A DNA stretch of 64,000 bases from Halodesulfovibrio aestuarii DSM 17919 = ATCC 29578 (lineage in GTDB: Bacteria > Desulfobacterota > Desulfovibrionia > Desulfovibrionales > Desulfovibrionaceae): contig NZ_ARQF01000015.1 of NCBI RefSeq assembly GCF_000384815.1, positions 61,608 through 125,607 of the forward strand, given 5' to 3'. Below are positions 56,080 to 63,911 of the stretch, one piece after another (the first letter of the stretch is position 1; every line of letters starts with the position of its first letter). Position numbers and translations under genes: made by a program. The notes under the pieces are model-generated. The model was not told where the DNA came from. It searched no databases and was given only the letters and a program-made list of their open reading frames with translations.

Positions 56080-56276
56080 AATGTATCCTTATCCGTTATA
56101 TCAAAAAAAAATATCACACATAGTTATCTTACAACAAAGCCATACTATGACCATTACTGTCAATAATCAGAGCCGTTACATCACATTTTCGATAAAAATG
56201 AGCTTATGGTTCGGGCTTTGAACTCAAAATATTCCATGTTACAGAATCTAACCACACACTGTACTGGAGGACAAAA

Positions 56277-57506
56277 TTGACTGTCAGACATATTTCTCGA
56301 ATTTTAACTGCACTACTTATTATCAGTACTGTTTTTTTTGCAGGGTGCAGCCAGTCTCCCCCCCCAACGGAACCAAGTGAACCGACCACAGAGCAGCCTG
56401 AAGGTGCTCGGTTTATAAAGCTTAATGAATCAGAAGCCCGTACTGTGAGTCAAACTCTCACAATTAGCAAACAGGGAATACGCTCCTGGGTAGATTTTGC
56501 ACCATCGCTTGAGTATTCCGCCCGATACGTGGCTCAAAAACCGCAATGCAAACTGGCACTTGATCGATACGGGTTAAAGGTAACATGGGAAACTCTCGCC
56601 AAGTCGATTAAACGCATGCAGGTACTCTTGCCGCAGCTTGATGCCCATCCTGAACTGCTGGCAAAGTTTTTTACATTTTACAGGCTCGATGCAGACCCGC
56701 AATTTACCGGATATTATGAGCCGGCCTTACAGGCTAGCCTGAGCAGAAAAAAGGGGTACACCTGTCCACTTTACGCTAAGCCTTCCGACCTTCAGGTGCT
56801 GAATCTCGGAGATATCCATCCCCGTTGGAAAGGCCAGCGCGCACTCTACCGCATTGAATCCGGTAAAGCCGTGCCGTACTATGACAGAAAAGCCATTGAC
56901 ATTAATGGTGTTTTAAAATCACGCAACCTTGAAATTGCATGGGCAAAAGATCCGCTGGATATTTTCTTTCTACAAATCCAAGGCTCCGGAAGACTCCTTC
57001 TGGACGATGGCTCAACAAAACATATCTTGTATTCCGGAAAAAACGGGCGACCATATGTGTCTCTGGGGCGTGTCATGCTTAACAGAGGCTTATTGCCCAA
57101 AGACGGTATTTCCATGCAGTCTATCCGCAAGTACTTTGATGAACATCCGAAAGATGCATACAAGCTACTGGCCACAAACCCAAGCTATGTGTTTTTCAAA
57201 CTAGCTGATAGTGGCCCGTACGGAGCAATGGGGCAACCGCTCACCCCGCGCGTGTCACTGGCAACAGACCCGTCATTTATTCCACTGGGAAGCGTTTTCC
57301 TTTTTGATGTTCCACTACCGGAAAAAGACGAACAAGGTGCATTCCAGTATGGCGAAAACATTAAAGGGCTGGGACTGGCACAAGATACTGGTGGAGCTAT
57401 CAAAAAGCATCACTTAGATTTCTTTAGCGGCTACGGTGAAGAGGCGACTTGGATTGCAGGTCACATGAACACAAACGGCGCAGTATGGCTGCTGTTACCG
57501 AAATAG
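56277..57506 (+). CDS. mltA: Membrane-bound lytic transglycosylase A (MltA)
   Basis: MltA cleaves peptidoglycan glycan strands, producing anhydromuropeptides at the outer membrane. A lipoprotein signal ends at FFAGC (C24). The MltA domain contains FYRLDADPQFTGYYEP and FFLQIQGSGRLLL, and the C-terminal 3D domain carries GLAQDTGGAIKKHHLDFFSG with the catalytic Asp. TTG 56277 is the start, six bases after CTGGAGG. Length of 409 residues is typical. It is a single gene with a terminator. Confidence 0.93.
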   Translation: MTVRHISRILTALLIISTVFFAGCSQSPPPTEPSEPTTEQPEGARFIKLNESEARTVSQTLTISKQGIRSWVDFAPSLEYSARYVAQKPQCKLALDRYGLKVTWETLAKSIKRMQVLLPQLDAHPELLAKFFTFYRLDADPQFTGYYEPALQASLSRKKGYTCPLYAKPSDLQVLNLGDIHPRWKGQRALYRIESGKAVPYYDRKAIDINGVLKSRNLEIAWAKDPLDIFFLQIQGSGRLLLDDGSTKHILYSGKNGRPYVSLGRVMLNRGLLPKDGISMQSIRKYFDEHPKDAYKLLATNPSYVFFKLADSGPYGAMGQPLTPRVSLATDPSFIPLGSVFLFDVPLPEKDEQGAFQYGENIKGLGLAQDTGGAIKKHHLDFFSGYGEEATWIAGHMNTNGAVWLLLPK

Positions 57507-57523
57507 TATTATCCAGTTAATAC

Positions 57524-57555
57524 AAAAAAGGAGAGCTGATGCTCTCCTTTTTTTG
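57524..57555 (+). terminator. Terminator after mltA
   Basis: AAAGGAGAGC and GCTCTCCTTT (57527-57536 with 57541-57550) with a four-base loop and a seven-base T-run; A-run upstream makes it bidirectional. Confidence 0.9.
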
Positions 57556-57612
57556 TAGTTATTGTTGTCTTTGCAACAGACTCACGAAGCTGTTTATTGC
57601 AGGGTTGTTCCT

Positions 57613-57650
57613 CGTAAAAGTACGCAATGGTACCGACATGTGCGTTTACG
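57613..57650 (+). repeat. Inverted repeat in the leader of the nhaC operon
   Basis: CGTAAA and CGCA pair with TGCG and TTTACG (57613-57650), forming an imperfect hairpin in the upstream region of the leader ORF. It may be a regulator site or an RNA stem. Confidence 0.45.
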
Positions 57651-57672
57651 ATGAAAAAGGAGGAGAAACGAA

Positions 57673-57756
57673 GTGAGATTGGGAGTACCGCTTCTGATTA
57701 TTCCAAAGTTGGTAAAGCGCATTACCAATACTCCCTGCATCAAGGAGTCACTATGA
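57673..57756 (+). CDS. Possible leader peptide (27 aa) overlapping nhaC start
   Basis: A GTG at 57673 lies seven bases after a very strong AAGGAGGAG and opens a 27-codon frame that ends at TGA 57754-57756, overlapping the ATG of nhaC as ATGA. The peptide starts MRLGVPLLII and is basic in its second half. Such an arrangement would couple or attenuate translation of nhaC. It contains the TTGGTAA-N6-TTACCAA palindrome. The frame could also be chance. Confidence 0.4.
   Translation: MRLGVPLLIIPKLVKRITNTPCIKESL
57709..57728 (+). promoter_or_regulatory. Palindrome TTGGTAA-N6-TTACCAA, possible Crp/Fnr-type operator
   Basis: A perfect 7-bp dyad with a six-base centre has the symmetry and spacing of Crp/Fnr-family sites (half-site GGTAA). 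It lies 25 bases before the nhaC start and is framed by GGGAGTA (57681-57687) and TACTCCC (57729-57735), so it could instead form an RNA hairpin within the leader. A Crp/Fnr gene is in the same operon. Confidence 0.5.
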
Positions 57757-59180
57757 ACTCTGAAAGAAGAAAGCCATCATTACTATGGGCTCTTCTGACT
57801 TTTACTCTTCCCGTTGCCGTCATTCTGTACGGAACTGTAATTCTTGGCGTACGCCCTCCGGTTTTACCACTGTTGGTTGCCGTAGTTCTTGCCGGAATTA
57901 TGTCTCTGCGGATTGGCTATTCGTGGGAAGAATTACAGGAAGGTATGTTGTCTGCTGTTGGAAGGATTCAGCTGGCAGTTGCCATTTTAATGATTGTCGG
58001 GATGATTATTCCTGCTTGGATGGCGTCCGGCACTATTCCCGCAATTATCTATTGGGGATTAAAATTTATCACTCCTGAGCATTTCCTTGTTTCCACATTT
58101 GTTCTCTGCTCAGTGGCCTCACTTGCCACAGGAACATCGTTCGGAACCATGGGAACCATCGGTGTAGCCTTGCTGGGAGTGGGCGGAGCCATGCAATTTG
58201 ATCCGGCATGGACCGTCGGAGCCATTGTTTCCGGTGCGTACTTCGGGGATAAAATGTCTCCGGTGTCCGACTCCACCAACATTACAGCAACAGTCTGTGA
58301 TGTTCCTTTGTTCACTCATATTTCTTCCATGCTCTGGACAACCGTTCCGGCAGCAATCATTACCCTTGCCGGTTACTGGTTACTCGGTTCTATGCATACC
58401 GGAGACACCGGCAGTGTTGCAAACATCAATGTAATTCTCAGCAACCTTGAAGCTTCCTTCAATTTATCGCCTGTCGCATTTATTCCACCTGTATTAATGA
58501 TTATTCTAGCCTATAAGCGCCTTCCCGTGCTGCCTGTTATGATCATTTGCCTCGTGAGTGCGCTTGTAATCGCCTTCTTTGAAGGTTCCACCATGGCTGA
58601 GCTCGCAGGGCAAATGACACGGGGATACAAGGCAGCTACTGCTTCGCCGGAACTGAACAAACTCCTTTCCCGTGGCGGTCTTATGAGCATCATGGTCACA
58701 ATTCTTTTACTGACAAGCGGCATGGCCTTCGGTGGCATTCTTGAAAAAGCACGAGTTCTTGAAGTACTGCTTGATGCAATGCTCCGTGGTGCCAAGTCTG
58801 CCACAAGTCTGGTAGGGGCAACTCTTGTTGCTGCGTACATTATCCTTTTAGGCACAGGAAGTCAGATTCTGGCTGTCGTTGTTCCGGGACGCGCTTTCAG
58901 TGAGTCTTATAAAAATGCAGACATTGCCCCGCAGGTACTCTCCCGCACATGTGAAGATGCGGGCACTCTTGGTTGTCCTCTAATCCCTTGGAGTGTGCAT
59001 GCATTCTATATTTTAGGTGTTCTTGGCGTAAGTGCGGTCGATTTTATGCCTTACGCATTCTTTAACTTCACCATACCACTCATTTCCATGGGATGTGCTG
59101 TCACCGGATTTGGGATTTTTAATACAAAAGGTGAGTCAGTTCGCGCCGTCGAGCTGAGTAAAGAAAGCAGCCCTGCTTAA
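57753..59180 (+). CDS. nhaC: NhaC-family Na+/H+ antiporter-like transporter
   Basis: ATG 57753 follows CAAGGAGTC; 475 residues and about eleven to twelve hydrophobic segments. NhaC blocks are visible: GTSFGTMGTIGVALLGVGGA, GAYFGDKMSPVSDSTNITA, and the C-terminal GTGSQILAVVVPGRAF. NhaC proteins exchange sodium for protons, and relatives (e.g. MleN) also move organic acids. Since the next gene encodes a phospho/sulfo-hydrolase-type enzyme, a substrate-coupled role is conceivable but not shown. It is the first full gene of a six-gene plus-strand cluster. Confidence 0.9.
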   Translation: MNSERRKPSLLWALLTFTLPVAVILYGTVILGVRPPVLPLLVAVVLAGIMSLRIGYSWEELQEGMLSAVGRIQLAVAILMIVGMIIPAWMASGTIPAIIYWGLKFITPEHFLVSTFVLCSVASLATGTSFGTMGTIGVALLGVGGAMQFDPAWTVGAIVSGAYFGDKMSPVSDSTNITATVCDVPLFTHISSMLWTTVPAAIITLAGYWLLGSMHTGDTGSVANINVILSNLEASFNLSPVAFIPPVLMIILAYKRLPVLPVMIICLVSALVIAFFEGSTMAELAGQMTRGYKAATASPELNKLLSRGGLMSIMVTILLLTSGMAFGGILEKARVLEVLLDAMLRGAKSATSLVGATLVAAYIILLGTGSQILAVVVPGRAFSESYKNADIAPQVLSRTCEDAGTLGCPLIPWSVHAFYILGVLGVSAVDFMPYAFFNFTIPLISMGCAVTGFGIFNTKGESVRAVELSKESSPA

Positions 59181-59197
59181 TTGTTGAAGGATATCTT

Positions 59198-60760
59198 ATG
59201 CCCCAAAAAAATATAAAAAACGTTTTATTTATCATGCTCGACACGTTGCAGTTCAATTATCTTGGCTGCTACGGAAACAATGAAGTCAAAACACCTAATC
59301 TCGATAAATTCGCAGAAAAAGGATTTCTCTTCGAAAATGCATACAGTGAAGGACTACCGACAATACCTGTACGCAGAGCATTAATGACAGGACGTTTCAC
59401 ATTGCCATACAGCGGCTGGCGTCCTCTCACTACAGAGGACACCACCGTTACCGACATACTCTGGTGCCGTGAAGTCCAGACCGCACTGATTTACGACACA
59501 CCTCCGATGCGTCTGCCTAAATATGGATACTCTCGTGGGTTTGACTATGTTCGTTTCTGCAACGGACATGAGTTAGACCATGAAACATTCAGCCATGTTC
59601 ATCTTGATGAAAAATTCAAAGGCGAAGATTTCCTTTCCCCTGAATGGCTCAAAAAAAATGAAAACGGCGAATACGATGAATCCAGTAAATCATTAATACG
59701 CGAAACAGAATGCTATCTACGTCAACGCCAGAACTGGCAGTCTGATGCTGATAACTATGCTTCTGTCGTTATTTCCGAGGCGGATAACTGGATTAAAGAA
59801 AAACGCGATCCGAACCGCCCGTTCTTCTTATGGCTTGATTCCTTTGATCCACATGAACCTTGGGATCCACCTTCCGTATGGGAAGAAAGGCCATGCCCCT
59901 ATAATCCGGATTACAAAGGAAACCCACTTCTCATTGCACCTTGGACAGAAGTTGAAGGGGTGATGACAGAAGAAGAATGCGAGCATATCCGTGCACTGTA
60001 CGCTGAAAAAGTAACGTTGGTGGACAAATGGCTCGGTAAGTTATTTGATTCGTTGAAAGCCCAAGGACTGTGGGAGAAAACCATGATTGTGGTTACTTCC
60101 GATCACGGTCAACCGATGGGGAATGGAGAGCACGGCCACGGACTCATGCGAAAATGCCGCCCATGGCCATATGAAGAACTTGTACACGTGCCTCTGCTCG
60201 CGCATGTACCGGGTCTGGAAGGCGGAAAACGCATCGAGAGTTTTGTACAAAACGTCGACATTACAGCCACGATTCTTGACGCTCTCGGTATCAATGATTC
60301 CAATGCATTGGAAGAAACAGGACACGAGGGAATCAACACCTTTGATGCAGATGAACTCCAAGGTATCAGCTTACTTCCAGTTATGCGCGGCGAAACTGAA
60401 AAGGTTCGTGACTTTGCTATTGCCGGATACTACGGTATGTCGTGGTCTATAATCACCCATGATTATAGCTATATCCACTGGTTGCAGAAGGAAATTGACA
60501 CAGATTCCATGAACGCAATCTTTTATGATGGTTCCGGTTCAGGCGGTAATGCCGGCGAACAGTCTGCAAAGCTTGAAGTCAAAGAGGAAATGTGGACATG
60601 TGTACCGGGTGCAGAAGTTTCTGTACCACAGTCCGATGAACTCTTCGACAGACGCACTGACCAGTTCCAGCTGAAAAACATCATTGATAACAAGCCGGAG
60701 AAAGCCAAGGAGTTGTTGCAACAACTCAAGCTGTACATTGGTGAACTCCGCACCACATAA
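59198..60760 (+). CDS. Sulfatase-fold hydrolase with Thr in place of the catalytic Cys/Ser
   Basis: The protein has the alkaline-phosphatase/sulfatase superfamily fold (520 residues): metal-binding D15 in FIMLDTLQ, the YLGCYGNNEVKTPNLDKFAEKG block, and D302-H303-G304 in TSDHGQPMG with a GHGLMRK site near. The position that is Cys or Ser in sulfatases (C/S-x-P-x-R, matured to formylglycine) is T55 in T-I-P-V-R. Formylglycine cannot form from Thr, so ordinary sulfatase chemistry is unlikely; Thr is the nucleophile in related phosphotransferases and phosphodiesterases. The second Asp of the DD pair is also Thr (T16). No signal peptide is visible, so it acts in the cytoplasm. It follows nhaC by 17 bases. 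Confidence 0.85.
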   Translation: MPQKNIKNVLFIMLDTLQFNYLGCYGNNEVKTPNLDKFAEKGFLFENAYSEGLPTIPVRRALMTGRFTLPYSGWRPLTTEDTTVTDILWCREVQTALIYDTPPMRLPKYGYSRGFDYVRFCNGHELDHETFSHVHLDEKFKGEDFLSPEWLKKNENGEYDESSKSLIRETECYLRQRQNWQSDADNYASVVISEADNWIKEKRDPNRPFFLWLDSFDPHEPWDPPSVWEERPCPYNPDYKGNPLLIAPWTEVEGVMTEEECEHIRALYAEKVTLVDKWLGKLFDSLKAQGLWEKTMIVVTSDHGQPMGNGEHGHGLMRKCRPWPYEELVHVPLLAHVPGLEGGKRIESFVQNVDITATILDALGINDSNALEETGHEGINTFDADELQGISLLPVMRGETEKVRDFAIAGYYGMSWSIITHDYSYIHWLQKEIDTDSMNAIFYDGSGSGGNAGEQSAKLEVKEEMWTCVPGAEVSVPQSDELFDRRTDQFQLKNIIDNKPEKAKELLQQLKLYIGELRTT

Positions 60761-60812
60761 ATCATAGATAACGAGAACCAAGCCGGCTCTCATGTATTGA
60801 GAAGGACGAATC

Positions 60813-61490
60813 ATGATAGCACATGATGTTGATGAATTCTGGCGAGTCCACGTTGATAGCCATGCCTGGGAACAGGTGCTACACCTCGGAAGAAAAAAAG
60901 AATTCAAGCACGGTGAAGTGATCATCAATGCAGGAGAGCTGGTTCAGGAACTCTGCTACTTACAATCAGGCACAGTAAGAATGAAGCGCACCTCATGGGA
61001 CGGTGCGGAAAAGATTATCATGCACATAGAACAGAACTCGCTCTTCAGCGAGACTCCGTTCTTTATTAAAAGACCGATACGAAGTTATTTTTCCTGTTAT
61101 CAAGATGCAACGGTGTACTTCTTTTCCCGGGAAAATGTAGAAGCAATGCTCTCACAGTATCCGGAAATTGCAAGAGACATCATCCGAACGCTTTCTGAAA
61201 AACTGAGTGTGCTAAGTAACCAGTCTGCCTCACTTGGCCTTGATTCTCTCGACCAACGGATAATTAAATTTATCCTGCTCCGCTATAACTCAACTCCGTT
61301 GCACGCAAATGAAATAATTTCCCTCGGCTCATTACGAATGAAAGATATAGCGAGCATACTTGGAGCACATAGAGCGACACTCTATAAGTCACTCAAGGAA
61401 CTTGAGAAGGCAGAGCTAATAAAAATGCTGCCTAAAAACAAAGTGCAGATTCTTAATATTGAGGGATTATCTGCCCTTGCGTATGAATAA
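60813..61490 (+). CDS. Crp/Fnr-family transcriptional regulator
   Basis: The 225-residue protein has an N-terminal cyclic-nucleotide-binding beta-roll (about residues 20-115) and a C-terminal winged helix with LRMKDIASILGAHRATLYKSLKELEKAELI (about 175-205). The N-terminal cysteine cluster of Fnr is absent and the cAMP ligand residues are not clear, so the signal is unknown. AGAAGG precedes the start. It lies 52 bases after the sulfatase-like gene and 18 before a thioredoxin gene. I recall a crp-trx-trxB order in Desulfovibrio vulgaris, which supports regulation of the redox genes. Confidence 0.9.
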   Translation: MIAHDVDEFWRVHVDSHAWEQVLHLGRKKEFKHGEVIINAGELVQELCYLQSGTVRMKRTSWDGAEKIIMHIEQNSLFSETPFFIKRPIRSYFSCYQDATVYFFSRENVEAMLSQYPEIARDIIRTLSEKLSVLSNQSASLGLDSLDQRIIKFILLRYNSTPLHANEIISLGSLRMKDIASILGAHRATLYKSLKELEKAELIKMLPKNKVQILNIEGLSALAYE

Positions 61491-61508
61491 TTTTTTTGGA
61501 GACATAAC

Positions 61509-61823
61509 ATGAGTGGTATCACCCCTATTCCAACCGAACATATTGATAATTTCTTTGCATCCCTTTCAGACGCTATTTTATTTTTCCACAAGGAACTATG
61601 CCCACATTGCAAAAATATGGAAAAAGTTTTGGACAAATTTTCTGCAAAAACACCATCCGTAGAAATTTTCAGCATTGATGGCGAAGCGTATCCTGAACTA
61701 TTGTCTAAGCTTTCCTTTGAACGCGTTCCAACATTAGCTTTTGTCCGCAACGGTACTGTTGTCAAAGTTAAAACGGGACTCATGAACCCGCGTGAACTTA
61801 AAGCCCTTTACTCTTCTCTGTAA
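61509..61823 (+). CDS. Thioredoxin-fold protein with CPHC active site
   Basis: The 104-residue protein has a dithiol active site C31-P-H-C34, DsbA-like in its central dipeptide, and a cis-Pro in RVPTLAF. The usual Trp before the motif is replaced by KEL. It therefore should be more oxidising than a CGPC thioredoxin. It is directly followed by a thioredoxin-reductase-like gene, its presumed partner. From memory, an atypical thioredoxin of Desulfovibrio vulgaris has such a motif. No signal peptide is present, so it is cytosolic. Confidence 0.88.
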   Translation: MSGITPIPTEHIDNFFASLSDAILFFHKELCPHCKNMEKVLDKFSAKTPSVEIFSIDGEAYPELLSKLSFERVPTLAFVRNGTVVKVKTGLMNPRELKALYSSL

Positions 61824-61843
61824 GCTGTCACTTTGGAAAAAAT

Positions 61844-62761
61844 ATGAGCACAACATATGATGTGATTATTCTGGGTGGCGGCGTTGCAGGTATGACTTCT
61901 GCCATCTATGCGGCACGTGCGAACTTGCGCGTTCTTATTCTAGACGAAAATGCATGTGGTGGTCTCGTCAACTGGACAAAAGTTATTGAAAACATGCCTT
62001 CATACACCAGCATTGGTGGCATGGAACTAGTTGAAAGAATACAAGAGCAAGTGGAAGCGTTAGGTGTAGATATCGAAGAAGCTGCCTGCATTGATTCAAT
62101 TGATCTAACAGGTGAAGAAAAGATCATTGAAGCTGACGACACAATCTACAAAGCAAAAGCGGTTATTCTGGCAACAGGTCGCAAGCCTATTCCTCTTGAG
62201 GTCGCCGGAGAGTGCGAAAACGTGCATTTCTGCGCTATCTGCGATGGTGCTGCGTACAAAGGAAAGAAAGTTCTCGTAGTGGGTGGTGGAAACAGCGGCT
62301 TCGATGAAAGCATCGCCCTTCTTGATCAAGGTATTGAAGAACTTCTGCTTGTAGAAAAAATGAATCGGTTTTTCGCTGCACAAAGCACACAGGACGAGCT
62401 AACGTCCCACGCTAATGCCACAATCCTGCATTCCACTGAAGTTACGGCTGTTTCCTGTGATGAAAAACTTGAGTCAGTAACATTACGAAATGTAGCAACC
62501 AATGAGACTATAGAATACCCATGTGATGGTATCTTTGTCTTTATGGGGCAACAGCCAGGTACAGCGATATTCCAGGAACAACTCTCACTGGATTCGGACG
62601 GATATATTGAGACTGACGAACTCATGGCGACATCACTAGCAGGGGTGTTTGCTGCCGGAGATGTTCGTCCGAAAAAATATCGCCAAATAACCACTGCCAT
62701 GGCAGACGGAACTGTCGCCGCACTTGAAGCTGAACGCTACATCCGCAGCCTTGCCGGATAG
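61844..62761 (+). CDS. trxB: Thioredoxin-reductase-like flavoprotein without HRRxxxR motif
   Basis: FAD binding is clear (GGGVAGMTSAIYAARA near residues 11-25 and FAAGDVRPKKYRQITTAMADG at the C-terminus), and the redox pair is C130-AI-C133. The pyridine-nucleotide site GGGNSGFDESIALL is present, but the NADPH 2'-phosphate motif HRRxxxR is replaced by VEKMNRFFAAQ (residues 170-180). NADPH specificity is thus doubtful; NADH or another donor such as ferredoxin is possible. At 305 residues it is typical for the low-molecular-weight form. It sits 20 bases after its thioredoxin gene. Confidence 0.88.
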   Translation: MSTTYDVIILGGGVAGMTSAIYAARANLRVLILDENACGGLVNWTKVIENMPSYTSIGGMELVERIQEQVEALGVDIEEAACIDSIDLTGEEKIIEADDTIYKAKAVILATGRKPIPLEVAGECENVHFCAICDGAAYKGKKVLVVGGGNSGFDESIALLDQGIEELLLVEKMNRFFAAQSTQDELTSHANATILHSTEVTAVSCDEKLESVTLRNVATNETIEYPCDGIFVFMGQQPGTAIFQEQLSLDSDGYIETDELMATSLAGVFAAGDVRPKKYRQITTAMADGTVAALEAERYIRSLAG

Positions 62762-62764
62762 AAT

Positions 62765-63037
62765 ATGACGACACTCCAGATTACAATTCTGGATCCCGAC
62801 ACGAATCAGGCAGAACGAGCCGCTCGACAACTTAAAAATTCTCTAAAAAATGAAGGACTGTCAGGTTGCGTCCAAACAGTTACCTGCTACTTAGAAATCG
62901 CCCGTCGGGGTCTGTGCGGCAAAACTCCTGTTATTGCTGTGAACGACAAAAACTTCCAATGCAATAACTTGAGCACAAAATTGCTCGCCCAGTTCGCTCA
63001 TTGGTTATCTGAAAAAATAAATAACTGGGAATCGTGA
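62765..63037 (+). CDS. Small thioredoxin-fold-like protein with four cysteines (90 aa)
   Basis: The start at 62765 lies three bases after the reductase stop, so it is translationally coupled. A strand-helix pattern and a cis-Pro-type KTPVIAVNDK (T54-P55) suggest a thioredoxin-like fold without the N-terminal CxxC. Four cysteines (C35, C41, C51, C66) are present, of which C51 lies just before the cis-Pro loop. It may be a substrate or accessory of the CPHC thioredoxin system. I do not recognise a named family. Confidence 0.7.
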   Translation: MTTLQITILDPDTNQAERAARQLKNSLKNEGLSGCVQTVTCYLEIARRGLCGKTPVIAVNDKNFQCNNLSTKLLAQFAHWLSEKINNWES

Positions 63038-63108
63038 AACCAAGCCCTGTACTAAGCTAGCTCCACAATCATCTGGAGTACTACCCCAAGTTAGCTTTTC
63101 TGAATAAT

Positions 63109-63138
63109 AAAAAGGCGCTTTTAAGTAAGCGCCTTTTT
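63109..63138 (+). terminator. Terminator of the nhaC-to-thioredoxin cluster
   Basis: AAAGGCGCTT and AAGCGCCTTT (63111-63120 with 63127-63136), six-base loop, T-run following. No other terminator was found between 57753 and here, so the cluster may be one transcript. Confidence 0.88.
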
Positions 63139-63448
63139 CAATATTTATCACTATAATTCACTGTCCTAACGGAAACATACCGAAAACTGCTTCCAGCCGC
63201 ACTTAGGGGCACTTCTATTCTATATAACAGTTCACCAACAGGATTTCAAACAGCTAGGACTCACGATCACGCTTCCCGAAAGAAGTATCTCCCCTCCCAC
63301 AATCGAATTTAGCCCCCCTCCTTTCCATAGCTCTAATTAACTGTCTGTATACTGCCGAGGATCACCCTACGCGTCTTAAAGACGCTCGTTAGCATCGTCA
63401 CGATTCTTTCTTCTGAAAGTACGTTATCGCTATCAGCAGCTTTTGAAC
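63139..63448. other. Intergenic region between the cluster and the rRNA operon
   Basis: About 310 bases with no gene. A short GCGTCTT/AAGACGC hairpin is visible near 63371-63387. No tRNA gene was seen. Confidence 0.4.
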
Positions 63449-63483
63449 AAAAAAAAGACCGCATTTCAAATGAAATGCGGTCT
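63449..63483 (-). terminator. Terminator of the rRNA operon
   Basis: A perfect 13-bp inverted repeat (63456-63468 with 63471-63483) is followed on the minus strand by eight T residues. Confidence 0.92.
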
Positions 63484-63493
63484 AGAAATAAAT

Positions 63494-63607
63494 CTTGGCA
63501 GCGACCTACTTTCCCACAGGCTCCCCTGCAGTATCATCGGCGATGGTTGGCTTAACTTCCGAGTTCGGAATGGGATCGGGTGTACCCCAACCTCCATGGC
63601 CACCAAG
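63494..63607 (-). rRNA. 5S rRNA, distal copy
   Basis: The sequence is the reverse complement of a 5S rRNA, with the conserved loops around 63530-63590 and a terminal helix of CTTGG... with ...CCAAG. It is about 114 bases and is the second 5S after 23S. Confidence 0.93.
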
Positions 63608-63678
63608 AAAACTTGTAGCTTGCTTTATAAATACGGAAAGAAGTAAATCACATCGTACTCATAAGCAGTAAATAAAAT

Positions 63679-63790
63679 CTAGCAACGACCTACTTTCCCA
63701 CAGGCTCCCCTGCAGTATCATCGGCGATGGTTGGCTTAACTTCCGAGTTCGGAATGGGATCGGGTGTACCCCAACCTCCGTGGTCACTAG
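63679..63790 (-). rRNA. 5S rRNA, proximal copy
   Basis: A second 5S rRNA copy, nearly identical to the distal one over the core (about 95 bases), but with different ends: CTAG... with ...CTAG. The terminal-helix changes are compensatory, so base pairing is kept. The copies are 71 bases apart. Confidence 0.93.
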
Positions 63791-63911
63791 AAAAAAATTC
63801 GGGTTAGTCAGAAATTCGGAAAGGCTAACAATATATACCTTGTTGCTCACATCGAAGGACAAACCCTAAAATATTAATCTAATAGGGAGGAAAAGAATGA
63901 TTTAGTGTAGA

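Noticed and set aside
63494..63790. Near-identical 100-base direct repeat at the right edge taken as a mobile element
   Set aside because: The repeats are two 5S rRNA genes, not transposon ends.
63443..63862. Short frames over the 5S rRNA copies
   Set aside because: They are within rRNA genes and their terminator, and are non-coding.
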